Made by a program: the position numbers and the translations under genes. From Clostridia bacterium (GTDB lineage Bacteria > Bacillota > Clostridia > Christensenellales > Aristaeellaceae), in assembly GCA_017547805.1 (NCBI GenBank), contig JAFYOR010000087.1, positions 1 to 61,755 on the forward strand: a stretch of DNA of 61,755 bases, given 5' to 3'. The notes beneath the pieces were generated by a model. It was not told the DNA's origin. It worked only from the letters and a program-made list of their open reading frames with translations, and ran no database searches. Of this stretch, positions 30,178 to 38,982 are shown in pieces (positions within the stretch are counted from its first letter, which is position 1; every line of letters begins with the position of its first letter).

Positions 30178-30206
30178 ATTATACATTCCTTGGCAGCAAA
30201 AGTCAA
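30178..30206 (-). promoter_or_regulatory. Strong SigA promoter of the ABC importer operon
   Basis: On the minus strand: TTGACT (complement 30201-30206), 17-nt spacer, TATAAT (complement 30178-30183). Confidence 0.8.
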
Positions 30207-30301
30207 TTCACCTGCATATGTTTATCAGAAGATATCTGATTCTGTTCTCCGGCATTTCCCGTCCGCGCCCGATCATCCGGTGCGGATTTGCGCAAGGCAA
30301 A

Positions 30302-30338
30302 AAATAAAGGCGAGAAGCAAGCTTCCCGCCTTTATTTA
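30302..30338 (-). terminator. Terminator after manA-desulfhydrase operon
   Basis: AAATAAAGGCG-GAAGC-type stem with one mismatch and a two- to three-base loop; T-rich TTTATTTT on the minus-strand side, right behind the stop codon. Confidence 0.75.
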
Positions 30339-30359
30339 CAATTGCCGAAATATCATCGA

Positions 30360-31307
30360 TTACATCTCAATGGCAAACAATCCGCCCGCTCCGCCGGAAT
30401 GCAGGAACAGCACGCGGTCGTCCGGCTTGAACGCGCCTTCCTTCGCCATGGCGATCAGGCCGGCAAACGCCTTGCCGGTATAGACCGGATCCAGAAAGAG
30501 GCCTTCCTGCGAAGCCATCATGGAAACCGCCGCATTGCCTTCCTCCGAGGCAATCGCATAGCCCGGGCCGCACAGATCGCGCAGATCAAAATCCTGCGCG
30601 CTGACGTTCACCGCCACGCCAAGCAGCGCCGCTGCTTCGCGCATCAGCCGCAGCGTGATCTCCTCAAACGGATCGCTGTCCACCATCATGCCCGTTACGC
30701 GCGCGCCCGGCATGTACAGTTTGGCGCCCAGCGCCAATCCCGCCATCGTGCCGCCGCTGCCCTCCGCGCAGATGATGTGATCAAATTCAGCACCCTGCTC
30801 GCGCAGTTCCTTCACACAATCCACATAACCAAGCGTCCCCAGCGCATTGGAGCCGCCGCAGGGGATCTTGTAATACGGCAGGCCGGAAGCCTGCCCCACG
30901 CGGTCCATCTCCTCGTAGATGTCGGCGTAATCGTTCGTATCCATGAAGCGCACGTCCACGCCCATCAGATGCTCCAGCAGCTGGTTGCCCTGTCGGGCGG
31001 TAACGCCGCGCTTTTTGAGGATCAGGATCGGCGTCATGCCCAGCTTTCTGGCTGCCGCTGCGGTCAGCATCGCGTGATTGGACTGCGCGCCGCCGGTGGT
31101 AAAGATGATCTGCGCGCCCTTCGCCTTCGCATCGGCAAGCAGGTATTCCAGCTTTCTCACCTTGTTGCCGCCAAGGCCAATGCCGGTCATATCGTCGCGC
31201 TTGATATACACCTGCGTGCCCAGCGCGCGGCTGATGTTTTCAAGCCGCTGCACCGGCGTGGGAAAGATGCCCAGAGACACCTTTTCATGCTTCGTATTTT
31301 CCATCAT
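30360..31307 (-). CDS. dcyD: D-cysteine desulfhydrase / ACC deaminase-family PLP enzyme
   Basis: 315 residues of the tryptophan-synthase-beta-like PLP fold. The Schiff-base lysine is in GLGGNKVRKLEYLL, the following TTGGAQSNHA loop binds the carboxylate, and AEGSGGTMAGL holds the phosphate. These features match D-cysteine desulfhydrase / 1-aminocyclopropane-1-carboxylate deaminase relatives. Expected reaction: D-cysteine to pyruvate, H2S and ammonia. Two ATG codons are adjacent; the first (31307) sits best behind AAGGAGAGATCAACC. It is 32 bp behind manA, and followed by a terminator. ACC deaminase cannot be fully ruled out. Confidence 0.85.
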   Translation of the reverse strand: MMENTKHEKVSLGIFPTPVQRLENISRALGTQVYIKRDDMTGIGLGGNKVRKLEYLLADAKAKGAQIIFTTGGAQSNHAMLTAAAARKLGMTPILILKKRGVTARQGNQLLEHLMGVDVRFMDTNDYADIYEEMDRVGQASGLPYYKIPCGGSNALGTLGYVDCVKELREQGAEFDHIICAEGSGGTMAGLALGAKLYMPGARVTGMMVDSDPFEEITLRLMREAAALLGVAVNVSAQDFDLRDLCGPGYAIASEEGNAAVSMMASQEGLFLDPVYTGKAFAGLIAMAKEGAFKPDDRVLFLHSGGAGGLFAIEM

Positions 31308-31339
31308 GGTTGATCTCTCCTTACTTTGCGTCCGCCCGG

Positions 31340-32344
31340 TCACAGCGTCGTTTTGAGCACTTCCATCATGCCGGCAAGCTTAAAAGTCCCCATGCCGGCA
31401 GGAATAAACACGCTCTGTCCCTTTTTGAGCGCCATCGCCTGCTCGCCATAGAGCAGCGCGCCCTCGCCCTCCAGACACAGGAGCGATACGAAGCTCCTGT
31501 CCGATGCATACTCCTCAATCAGACCGCACAGGTGAATGGCATCCACGCAGAAGCGTTCGCACTTCACCAGATGGCGCACCGTGCCGCCCAGCACCTCACG
31601 ATCCGGCTGATAGGGCAGCGTCGGGCCGCGATGCTCGCGCACGGTCACATCCAATCCCTTGTCAATATGCAGCTCGCGCGTCTTTCCGTCCGCGCCGACG
31701 CGTCCATAGTCCCACAAGCGATAGGTCACGTTGCTGTTTTGCTGAACCTCCGCAACGAGCAGCCCTGCGCCGATGGCGTGAATCGTGCCCGCGGGAATGA
31801 AGAACACGTCGCCCTTGTTCGCCTCCACCCAGTTGAGCATGCCGGTCAGCGTTTTGGAGCGGATGGCCTCAGCCATCTGGTTGCGCGTAACCGCCTCCCG
31901 GAAGCCGTAATAGATGCCCGCGCCGGGCTTTGCGTCAACGACATACCACATCTCGGTTTTGCCGTTCTCATTCTCCACGCGGCGGGCATATTCGTCGTCC
32001 GGATGCACCTGAACGGAGAGCATCTGCTGCGCATCGATGAGCTTGATGAGCAGCGGAAACTCCGTATCCATCTGCGCCTGGTCGCTCCAGTGCGACGGAT
32101 ACTCCCGCAGATAATCCCGAAGCGTTTTTCCGGCATGCGTTCCATTGGCAATCACGGACAGGCCCGCCTCGTGGCAGCTCAGCTCCCAGCTTTCAGCCAG
32201 GGGATTCATGTCGGTTTCCTTGCCGAACTCGCGCCGCAGCCGCTGTCCGCCCCAGAGATAATCCTTGAACGCAGGCAAAAGGCGCAGCGGCTCTTTGTCC
32301 TTTCCGCCGCTTTGCTGCCATGCCCAGCGCATCGCGTTGTCCAT
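31340..32344 (-). CDS. manA: Mannose-6-phosphate isomerase, class I
   Basis: 334 residues of the small bacterial ManA type (cupin fold). Zinc ligands appear in SVQVHPDDEYA (His) and in the IPAGTIHAIGAG segment, with Glu in KTEMWYVVDAK. Interconverts mannose-6-phosphate and fructose-6-phosphate. Starts at 32344 behind AAAGGAGCGAAGAGG; a TATAAT box at complement 32377-32382 is a probable -10. First gene of a two-gene transcript with the desulfhydrase, divergent from a MATE gene. Confidence 0.93.
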   Translation of the reverse strand: MDNAMRWAWQQSGGKDKEPLRLLPAFKDYLWGGQRLRREFGKETDMNPLAESWELSCHEAGLSVIANGTHAGKTLRDYLREYPSHWSDQAQMDTEFPLLIKLIDAQQMLSVQVHPDDEYARRVENENGKTEMWYVVDAKPGAGIYYGFREAVTRNQMAEAIRSKTLTGMLNWVEANKGDVFFIPAGTIHAIGAGLLVAEVQQNSNVTYRLWDYGRVGADGKTRELHIDKGLDVTVREHRGPTLPYQPDREVLGGTVRHLVKCERFCVDAIHLCGLIEEYASDRSFVSLLCLEGEGALLYGEQAMALKKGQSVFIPAGMGTFKLAGMMEVLKTTL

Positions 32345-32412
32345 CCTCTTCGCTCCTTTTCGTGCTTTTCGGCCTGATTATACCATAATTTTGCACGGAG
32401 CGCATAGCCCTC

Positions 32413-32441
32413 TTGCCCCAAAGTTTTCCACATGATATAAT
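32413..32441 (+). promoter_or_regulatory. Promoter of the first MATE gene
   Basis: TTGCCC (32413-32418), 17-nt spacer, TATAAT (32436-32441). Confidence 0.7.
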
Positions 32442-32483
32442 CATCTGACATCATTTGAGCCTTTGCGCAAAAGGAGGTTTCCT

Positions 32484-33842
32484 TTGAATAACAACGTCAT
32501 GGACATGACGCAGGGACCGATCATGTCCAAGCTCATCCGCTTTGGCCTGCCGGTATTGCTGGGCATGCTCTTCCAGCGAATTTACAATTTCGCCGACGCG
32601 TATATCGTCGGCAAGTATCTGGGTGACGGCCCGCTGGCCTCGGTGAGCATCTCCGGTATGGCGATGTATATGCTGATGTCGCTGATGATGGGCCTGACGA
32701 CCGGCGTAAGCGTCGTCATCTCCCAATACTACGGCGCAGGCGATAAAAAGAAGGTCAAAGACACCTTCATCACGTCCATCGGCGTCTCCCTGATCGCCAC
32801 GGCGCTCATCACCGTCGCCGGCATCCTCTGTTCCCGTCCGCTGCTACGCCTTTTGCAGACCTCGGATGAGCTGATCGACGACGCGCACATCTATCTGGTC
32901 ATCATCTTTGCCGGCAGCTTCGGCACGATGCTCTACAACTGGATTTCTTCCGTCCTGCGTTCACTGGGCAATTCCGTCCTGCCGCTGGTGTTCCTGATCA
33001 TCTCCAGCGTCCTGAACGTGGCGCTGGATATCGTCTTTATCGCCGTCATCCCCATGGGCGTGGCGGGCGCGGCGCTGGCGACGGTGCTGGCGCAGGTGAT
33101 TTCCGGCGCGCTGTGCCTTGTCTACGCGCTTAAGGTGCTGCCGATGCTGCGCATCCGCTGGGCGGACATGCGCTTTGATCCCAAGATTGCCAAGCAGATC
33201 CTGATTTACGGCATCCCCACCGGATTGCAGATGTGCATCATCACCATCTCCGACATGACCCTGCAGGCGATGGTCAATACCTACGGCACGGCGCTGGTCG
33301 TCGCCTACGGTGTGTGCATCAAGGTGGAAGCCGTCGGCTGGCAGATGTCCGATGCGATCGGCACGGCAGTCGGCACGTTTACCGGACAGAACATCGGCGC
33401 GGGCAAGTACGACCGCGTCCGTCAGGGCATGCGCTGCGCGTATGGCATCCACGCCGTCTGCTTCGGCCTGTTCTGCCCGATCATCTGGCTGGTTGCTGAG
33501 CCGCTGATGCGCGCCTTCACCTCTTCGCCGGAATCCATCCGCTACGGCGTTGAATACATGCGCATCTTCAGCTTCTTCTTCCTCTTCGGCGGCCTGATGT
33601 GCATCTACCACAACATCCTGCGCGCCTCCGGCGACGTGAAGGTGACAATCCTGATGGGCGTGAGCGAGATCATCACGCGCATCGGCCTGACGTTCCTGCT
33701 CTCCTCGATGTTTGGTTACTACGGCCTGTGGTGGGTCTCCCCGATCACGTGGTGCTGCGCGACGGCTATCGGCGTGCTGCGCTACAACTCCGGCAAGTGG
33801 CAGGAGATCGCAGAAAAGAACGCCGCAGCAGAAAAAACCTGA
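32484..33842 (+). CDS. MATE-family multidrug/metabolite exporter
   Basis: 452 residues, about 12 helices in two homologous halves. It starts MNNNVMDMTQGPIMSKLIRFGLPVLLGMLFQRIYNFADAYIVG, a typical NorM/DinF-like opening. I choose the TTG at 32484 because it lies 7 nt behind a perfect AAAGGAGG, whereas the next ATG (32499) is 22 nt away. Exports cationic compounds with sodium or proton antiport. Monocistronic, promoter at 32413, terminator at 33957. The substrate is unknown. Confidence 0.93.
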   Translation: MNNNVMDMTQGPIMSKLIRFGLPVLLGMLFQRIYNFADAYIVGKYLGDGPLASVSISGMAMYMLMSLMMGLTTGVSVVISQYYGAGDKKKVKDTFITSIGVSLIATALITVAGILCSRPLLRLLQTSDELIDDAHIYLVIIFAGSFGTMLYNWISSVLRSLGNSVLPLVFLIISSVLNVALDIVFIAVIPMGVAGAALATVLAQVISGALCLVYALKVLPMLRIRWADMRFDPKIAKQILIYGIPTGLQMCIITISDMTLQAMVNTYGTALVVAYGVCIKVEAVGWQMSDAIGTAVGTFTGQNIGAGKYDRVRQGMRCAYGIHAVCFGLFCPIIWLVAEPLMRAFTSSPESIRYGVEYMRIFSFFFLFGGLMCIYHNILRASGDVKVTILMGVSEIITRIGLTFLLSSMFGYYGLWWVSPITWCCATAIGVLRYNSGKWQEIAEKNAAAEKT

Positions 33843-33956
33843 GCTGATCCGCACCGCAGATTCCATCATCCTGCCGACAGTCTGGCGGACGGGGGGAGCA
33901 AGCTCCCCCGCCGCGACCGATTGCCTCGGCTGCCCGATGCAGCTTTTTTGACAAGC

Positions 33957-33996
33957 AAAGTCCGGACGTCAAAAGTGACGCCCGGACTTTTTTTAT
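33957..33996 (+). terminator. Strong terminator after the first MATE gene
   Basis: AAAGTCCGGACGTCA / TGACGCCCGGACTTT stem with one mismatch, followed by TTTTTTATA. A second palindrome, GGGGGAGC-AA-GCTCCCCC, lies at about 33894-33911. Confidence 0.85.
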
Positions 33997-34016
33997 ACCT
34001 TTACATAACCTGTCGC

Positions 34017-34925
34017 TTAGCCGCGCCGATCCTCAAACCGCCACAGGCAGCTTTCCTGCGCAAACCGCGCTGCATGCAGGGACAGCTTCTCCCATGGCGT
34101 ACCCAGCGCAAACGCCGGCGCGGCCTCAAGCGCCGCATGGATCACCTTTCTGAGCACCGTCCATTCCGACGCGCCGTCGTCCGCCGCATCAAGCGCCGCC
34201 TTCATCTCGCCTGCCATGCGCATTTCCGCCTGCGCATACATTTCCCGGTTCGCCGCATAGCTTTCGCGCAGCGTCGCAATTCCCTGCGCGTGAAAACCAT
34301 TGTACGCGCCCTGCCGGTAGTCCTTGTCATAATCGCAGAGCATGTCGATGTAAAACGTCCACGCCGCAATGGCGCGGATCAGCCTGCCGTGCGCCGCGCC
34401 AAGCGGATGGATGCAGGCAAACAGCTGATAAACCATCTCTCCATACGCATCAAACAGATCGTATACGGGCGCATTCTCCGCCTGCATCCGGTTGATGCGC
34501 TCCGTTCCCTCCCGGGCGATTGCCGCCATCTCCGCTTCTGCGCTGCGCGCCCGGGCAATCACCCCGCCAAAAAGCGCGTTCATCGCCTGCGCGCTTGCGC
34601 GATTGCCGTCCAGCTCGTCATCGCGGAACTTCTCCCCGAAAACCACGCAGGACATGTTGGCAAGGCGCATCCCCAGCGCGTCGCCTCTGTATTCCTTCAC
34701 CGTGCGCATCAGGAATCGCTCGCACTTGCGGTACGGCGGACGCTCCGCCTGCATGGCCATACTCAGTATGATGGAATACACAGCCATGTCATGCGTGGTT
34801 AAAAAGCGGGCTGTCTGCCCGCCAAGCAGGCGCAGGCAGTAGCACACACGGCAATAGTAACCGAAAAACAGATGCCTTTCCTGCGTCGTCAGCCCCGACG
34901 CTTTGGGTCTGAAATATCCGTACAT
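34017..34925 (-). CDS. DUF5685-like conserved protein
   Basis: 302 residues, starts at 34925 after GGAGGATGAGCA. It opens MYGYFRPKASGLTTQERHLFFGYYCRVCYCLRLLGG, a pattern I associate with the DUF5685 family of Clostridia (all-helical, with an early YYCxxC motif). Mostly helical with an ALAWTFYIDMLCDYDKD-like stretch near residue 195 that recalls the Asp-rich motif of prenyl/polyprenyl synthase-fold proteins. No membrane segment or signal peptide. Function unknown. Own promoter (34958-34986, minus strand). Confidence 0.78.
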   Translation of the reverse strand: MYGYFRPKASGLTTQERHLFFGYYCRVCYCLRLLGGQTARFLTTHDMAVYSIILSMAMQAERPPYRKCERFLMRTVKEYRGDALGMRLANMSCVVFGEKFRDDELDGNRASAQAMNALFGGVIARARSAEAEMAAIAREGTERINRMQAENAPVYDLFDAYGEMVYQLFACIHPLGAAHGRLIRAIAAWTFYIDMLCDYDKDYRQGAYNGFHAQGIATLRESYAANREMYAQAEMRMAGEMKAALDAADDGASEWTVLRKVIHAALEAAPAFALGTPWEKLSLHAARFAQESCLWRFEDRRG

Positions 34926-34957
34926 TGCTCATCCTCCGCCGCTGATCTTCTGCTGTC

Positions 34958-34986
34958 AGTCTACACCACAACCGCAATCCCGTCAA
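34958..34986 (-). promoter_or_regulatory. Promoter of the DUF5685-like gene
   Basis: On the minus strand: TTGACG, 17-nt spacer, TAGACT (complement 34958-34963). Confidence 0.65.
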
Positions 34987-35042
34987 TGCAGCGCCGCGCA
35001 ATTCCTTGTTCCGTCTTTTTTGAGGTTGACTATGTTATTTTA

Positions 35043-35071
35043 TTGACAATCCTGCACATCTACAGTATAGT
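35043..35071 (+). promoter_or_regulatory. Strong promoter of the secreted flavoprotein gene
   Basis: TTGACA (35043-35048), 17-nt spacer, TATAGT (35066-35071). Confidence 0.8.
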
Positions 35072-35124
35072 TAAGAAAACGGATATGAAGCAATATCCGA
35101 AAAGATTGATAAAGGAGGATTCCC

Positions 35125-36900
35125 ATGAAGAAACTGTCCCTGACCCTCATCATGCTGCTGGTCCTCTCGCTGCTTGTCAGCACCGGCCTTGCACAGGACT
35201 ACACTGCAACCGCCCAGGGCTTCGCCGGCGACGTCACCGTGACGCTGACCATCGAAGACGGCGCGATCGTCGCCGCCAAGGCCGAAGGTCCCAACGAGAC
35301 CGACGGTATCGGCACCAAGGCGCTTGAAAACCTCCCGGCTGCGATGGTCGAGCAGAACTCCGTGACCGTCGACGCCATCGCCTCCGTGACCTTCACCTCC
35401 AACGCCGTGCTGGAAGCGGCGAAGGCTGCGCTGGAGGCTGCGGGCCTCAAGCCGGAAGACCTCGCGTCCCGCGAGGCCGCTGCGGCGGATATTGTGAAGC
35501 CGACCTTTGAAAACCCGGACGTCATCGTCATCGGCGCAGGCAATGCGGGCGTGAACGCCGCCATCGCCGCCGCTGAGACCGGCGCAAAGGTCTACCTCAT
35601 CGAAAAGAACGACGACATCGGCGGCTCCATCCGCTTCGCGGGCGGCACCTCTTCCGCCGGCGGCACCCAGATGCAGAAGGACGCGGGCGTTGAAGACAGC
35701 CCGGAGAACTTCGCCGCGGACATCGTGCGCATGGGCGGCGGCACCAACGTGCCGGAGCTGACCAAGAAGCACACCGAGATGGCCCCTGCCGCCATCGAGC
35801 TGCTTGAAAAGCTCGGCGCGGACTTCGGCGACCGTCTGCCGAAGATGTCCAGCTCCTACGACGCGTTCAACGTCCCGCGCGAGTACCGCGTGACCGGCGG
35901 CGGCAAGGCCATCGCCGAGCTGTTCCGTCCGGAGCTTGAAAAGCAGATCGCTGCGGGCAACGTCAGCATGCTGCTCAATACCGAAGTCGCCGACATCATC
36001 GTGGAAGACGGCGCCGTCAAGGGCGTTGTCCTGACCGACGGACGCGAATTCCGCGCCGCCGCGACCGTCATCGCCACCGGCGGCTACGGCCACAGCGAGG
36101 AATTCCTCAAGAAGTACAACTTTGAAAACGTGCTGACCATGGCCCCGGCCTTCGTCACGGGCGACGGCTACCGCTTCGCCGAGAAGGTCAACGCCAAGAT
36201 GAACAACATGGACTACCTCCCGGCTTATCCGGGCGGCGTGCCGGACGCCGGCTTTGACGTCGTGACCACCGCCATTGTCAAGGAATATGCCGAGACCATC
36301 TGGGTCAACACCGATGGTCAGCGCATGGTCAACGAGTATAACGCGCTGGACAGCGAGCGTAAGGCAGCCTACGCCAGCGCCCCGCACAACCTCGTTTACA
36401 TGATCACCACCCAGAACGCGCGCGACACCCTGACCTCTATCATCAGCAAGGATGAGGGCTGGGCGAAGTTTGACGCGCTGCTGGCTGAAGAAAACTGCGT
36501 ATACAAGGGCGAGACCATCGAAGAGCTCGCCGGCAAGATCGGCGTTGACGCCGCCGCGCTCAAGGCGACCCTGGAAGCCTACAACGCCGGCGTTGAGGCG
36601 GGCGAAGACGCCTTCGGCCGTCCTGCCGAGTCCCTTGTCAAGCTGGAAGGCCCGTTCTACGCGCTGAAGACCTGCCCGTACGTCATGCTGACCAAGGGCG
36701 GCCCGCTGATGACCACCGACGCGCAGACCATCAACATGAACGATGAACCGATCGTCGGCCTGTATCAGGCGGGCGAGTTTGTCGGCGGCGCGAACCTGGG
36801 CGGCAGCGCCAACATCGGCGGTCTGGCCAACACCACCACCATCGTTTGGGGACGCATCGCGGGCCAGAGCGCCGCGGCGTACGCGATTGGCGCGAAGTAA
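35125..36900 (+). CDS. Secreted FMN- and FAD-binding reductase (fumarate/urocanate reductase-like)
   Basis: 591 residues. A signal peptide (MKKLSLTLIMLLVLSLLVSTGLA) is followed by an FMN_bind domain (about 28-105) and a FAD-dependent flavocytochrome-type domain (about 130-590) with the Rossmann GAGNAGVNAAIAA and the C-terminal GGANLGGSANIGGLAN. Such exported proteins accept electrons for reducing fumarate, urocanate, cinnamates or similar acids. The covalent-FMN site reads D83-AIASV-T89: Asp and the FMN-accepting Thr are kept but the usual SGA is AS V, so flavinylation is probable, not certain. No heme motif and no apbE in the window. Start 35125 after AAAGGAGGATTCCC. Confidence 0.9.
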   Translation: MKKLSLTLIMLLVLSLLVSTGLAQDYTATAQGFAGDVTVTLTIEDGAIVAAKAEGPNETDGIGTKALENLPAAMVEQNSVTVDAIASVTFTSNAVLEAAKAALEAAGLKPEDLASREAAAADIVKPTFENPDVIVIGAGNAGVNAAIAAAETGAKVYLIEKNDDIGGSIRFAGGTSSAGGTQMQKDAGVEDSPENFAADIVRMGGGTNVPELTKKHTEMAPAAIELLEKLGADFGDRLPKMSSSYDAFNVPREYRVTGGGKAIAELFRPELEKQIAAGNVSMLLNTEVADIIVEDGAVKGVVLTDGREFRAAATVIATGGYGHSEEFLKKYNFENVLTMAPAFVTGDGYRFAEKVNAKMNNMDYLPAYPGGVPDAGFDVVTTAIVKEYAETIWVNTDGQRMVNEYNALDSERKAAYASAPHNLVYMITTQNARDTLTSIISKDEGWAKFDALLAEENCVYKGETIEELAGKIGVDAAALKATLEAYNAGVEAGEDAFGRPAESLVKLEGPFYALKTCPYVMLTKGGPLMTTDAQTINMNDEPIVGLYQAGEFVGGANLGGSANIGGLANTTTIVWGRIAGQSAAAYAIGAK

Positions 36901-36935
36901 GCCTACTCCGCCTCTATTTGAATCACAACTCCGCC

Positions 36936-36971
36936 GGTCCATGCAGGTTTTTCCTGCATGGACCTTTTATT
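36936..36971 (+). terminator. Terminator after the flavoprotein gene
   Basis: GGTCCATGCAGG / CCTGCATGGACC perfect 12-bp stem, T-rich loop, TTTTATTG tail. Confidence 0.9.
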
Positions 36972-36987
36972 GTGCAAAAAATGCACC

Positions 36988-37016
36988 TTGCAGATTCACT
37001 TAATTCATGTTATAAT
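36988..37016 (+). promoter_or_regulatory. Promoter of the CoA-transferase gene
   Basis: TTGCAG (36988-36993), 17-nt spacer, TATAAT (37011-37016), 34 nt before the start. Confidence 0.75.
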
Positions 37017-37050
37017 GCCCATAATCTGCATCTGTGAAAGGTGAACTGCC

Positions 37051-38562
37051 ATGTACCGCATCATGTCCGCTGACGAGGCGATCAGCCTCATCCGCGATGG
37101 AGACTGCATCTGCGTCAACTCCTTCGTCGGTATCGAAAACCCCGTCGAGCTTCACGAAGCGCTTGAGCGCCGTTATGAACAGACCCATTCCCCCAAGCAC
37201 CTGACCATCGTCTCCAGCGCCGGCTTTGGCGTTTGGGATGAAAACCGCGCAGCCGAGGGCTATATCCGTGCCGGCGCAGTCGACCGACTGATCTGCGGTC
37301 ACTTCGGCGCGATGCCTTCCACCAAGAAGATCATCCTTGAAAACCGGTTTGAGGCCTACAACCTGCCGCTTGGCTGCATTTCCCACGCCATCCGCGCGCA
37401 GGCGGGCGGCATCCCGGGCGCGCTTTCCAAGGTCGGCCTCAACCTCTTCGTCGATCCCCGCCGCGAAGGTCCGGGCATCAACCAGATTTCCACCGACAGC
37501 TCCTTTGTCAAGCTGGTGATGGTGGATAACGAAGAGTTCCTCTACTACAAGCTCCCGCCCGTCACCGTCGCCCTGATCAAGGGCACAGCCGCCGACCGCA
37601 AGGGCAATATCTCTTTTGACGACATGTACATGTCCGGCGACGCGCTGTCCATCTGTCAGGCAACGAAGAGCAACAACGGAATCGTCATTGTGCAGGTCGA
37701 CAAGATCGTCGACGAGCCGACCCGTCCGCGCAACACGATCATCCCGGGCTGTCTGGTCGACGCGATCGTCGTGTGCGAGCCGGAACCGCGCGATGAAGCG
37801 CTGACCGCGCTCACCGGCAGCTTTGAAATCAACTATGAGCAGTGGGGCGAGTGGACGGAGAAGCTGGAGGCGCTCTCCTCCGGCAACAAGCAGCGCAGCC
37901 TCGCCGCGCACATCATCGGCAAACGCGCCGCACGCGAACTGCGCAAGGAGGACATCGTCAACATCGGCATCGGCATTCCGGAGACGATTTCCCACTATGC
38001 GCGCGAAAACGGCATCCTCGACCACATCACGCTGACCGTTGAATCCGGCGGCATCGGCGGCTTCCCGGCCTCCGGCAAGGTGTTCGGCGCGATGATCGGC
38101 GCGGCATCCGTTTACGACATGGCCAACCAGTTCGACCTGTACAACCATGGCGGTCTGGACATCTGCTTCATGGGCGCGCTGGAGGTTGACCGCTACGGCA
38201 ACGTGAACGCGCACCGCGGGCCGGGCGCATACGCCGGCATCGGCGGCTTTGCCAATATCACCGCCAAAACGCCGACCGTCGTCTTCTGCCTGACCTTCAA
38301 CACCAAGGGGCTGAAGGTCAGCCGCGAGGATGATGTGATCACCATCGAAGAAAACGGCACGATCCCCAAGTTCGTGCAGACGGTATCCTCCATCTCCTTC
38401 TCTGCACGCAACGCCATCGAAAACGGACAGAAGGTGCTTTACGTCACCGAGCGCTGCGTGTTCATCCTCACCGCCCGCGGACTCAAGCTGCTGGAAGTCT
38501 TCCCGGGCGTGGACGTGCAGAAGGACATTCTGGATCTTCTGCCCTTTGACATCGAGCCCTGA
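37051..38562 (+). CDS. Acyl-CoA transferase, propionate/acetate CoA-transferase type (YdiF/Pct-like)
   Basis: 503 residues, a fused alpha-beta family I CoA-transferase. The catalytic glutamate is Glu331 in LTVESGGIGGFP, at the position of the ExGxxGG motif; upstream QAGGIPGALSKVGLNLFVDPRREG and downstream GGLDICFMGALEVDRYGNVN are typical of propionate CoA-transferases. It moves CoA between short-chain acids (acetate, propionate, butyrate, lactate). Start ATG 37051 after AAAGGTGA; a second ATG at 37063 is possible. Single gene. The acid specificity is not readable; it fits a fermentative metabolism with PFL-derived acetyl-CoA. Confidence 0.9.
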   Translation: MYRIMSADEAISLIRDGDCICVNSFVGIENPVELHEALERRYEQTHSPKHLTIVSSAGFGVWDENRAAEGYIRAGAVDRLICGHFGAMPSTKKIILENRFEAYNLPLGCISHAIRAQAGGIPGALSKVGLNLFVDPRREGPGINQISTDSSFVKLVMVDNEEFLYYKLPPVTVALIKGTAADRKGNISFDDMYMSGDALSICQATKSNNGIVIVQVDKIVDEPTRPRNTIIPGCLVDAIVVCEPEPRDEALTALTGSFEINYEQWGEWTEKLEALSSGNKQRSLAAHIIGKRAARELRKEDIVNIGIGIPETISHYARENGILDHITLTVESGGIGGFPASGKVFGAMIGAASVYDMANQFDLYNHGGLDICFMGALEVDRYGNVNAHRGPGAYAGIGGFANITAKTPTVVFCLTFNTKGLKVSREDDVITIEENGTIPKFVQTVSSISFSARNAIENGQKVLYVTERCVFILTARGLKLLEVFPGVDVQKDILDLLPFDIEP

Positions 38563-38626
38563 TTTCCGCAACAGGCGCGTATGGCGACATTTCAGCATCT
38601 GCCATGCGGTGTTGGGCGGATATGCC

Positions 38627-38655
38627 TTGCGCCGCGCACGGCTGTGTGTTATGCT
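38627..38655 (+). promoter_or_regulatory. Promoter of the 39-codon gene
   Basis: TTGCGC (38627-38632), 17-nt spacer, TATGCT (38650-38655). The expected transcript would end at the terminator at 38839-38871, giving roughly 200 nt. Confidence 0.6.
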
Positions 38656-38713
38656 CATGCCATCAACAGCGCAATGAGCCGCCGTTCTCATCGCGTCATG
38701 AAAGGAATTGCTT

Positions 38714-38833
38714 ATGCTTGAATCGCTCAAATGGCTGATCATCTTCCATCTCATTAAACGGGGCGTTCTGGCCGCCGTACCGGTTTGCGCAAAGTACGCG
38801 CGCAGGCCGCAGCGCCGTAGCTTCAGACGATAA
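38714..38833 (+). CDS. 39-residue basic, possibly membrane-associated small protein
   Basis: ATG at 38714 preceded by GAAAGGAATTGCTT. The product begins MLESLKWLIIFHLIKRGVLA, continues with a short hydrophobic part (AVPVCAKYA) and ends in a basic tail RRPQRRSFRR. A promoter (38627-38655) and a terminator (38839-38871) flank exactly this frame. I know no homologue. The amphipathic/hydrophobic N-terminus and arginine-rich tail suggest a membrane-bound small protein; alternatively the unit may be a small RNA with an incidental frame. Confidence 0.55.
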   Translation: MLESLKWLIIFHLIKRGVLAAVPVCAKYARRPQRRSFRR

Positions 38834-38838
38834 CCGAC

Positions 38839-38871
38839 AAACGCACCGCCGCAAAGGCAGTGCGTTTTTTC
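38839..38871 (+). terminator. Terminator of the small-protein unit
   Basis: AAACGCACCGCC / GGCAGTGCGTTT stem with a GCAAA loop and TTTC tail. Confidence 0.8.
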
Positions 38872-38982
38872 TTTGCCGCATGCAGGAAAGCAGCCCGCGC
38901 AGCACGAACATAACATTCAGAATTTTGCAATAGTTTGCGCATGCGCCGCCGTCGGCGCTGCGCTGTGAAAGGATGAATTCGT

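Noticed and set aside
32463-32483. A TTG at 32463 as the start of the first MATE protein
   Set aside because: It lies upstream of and inside the Shine-Dalgarno AAAGGAGG; the TTG at 32484 has correct spacing.
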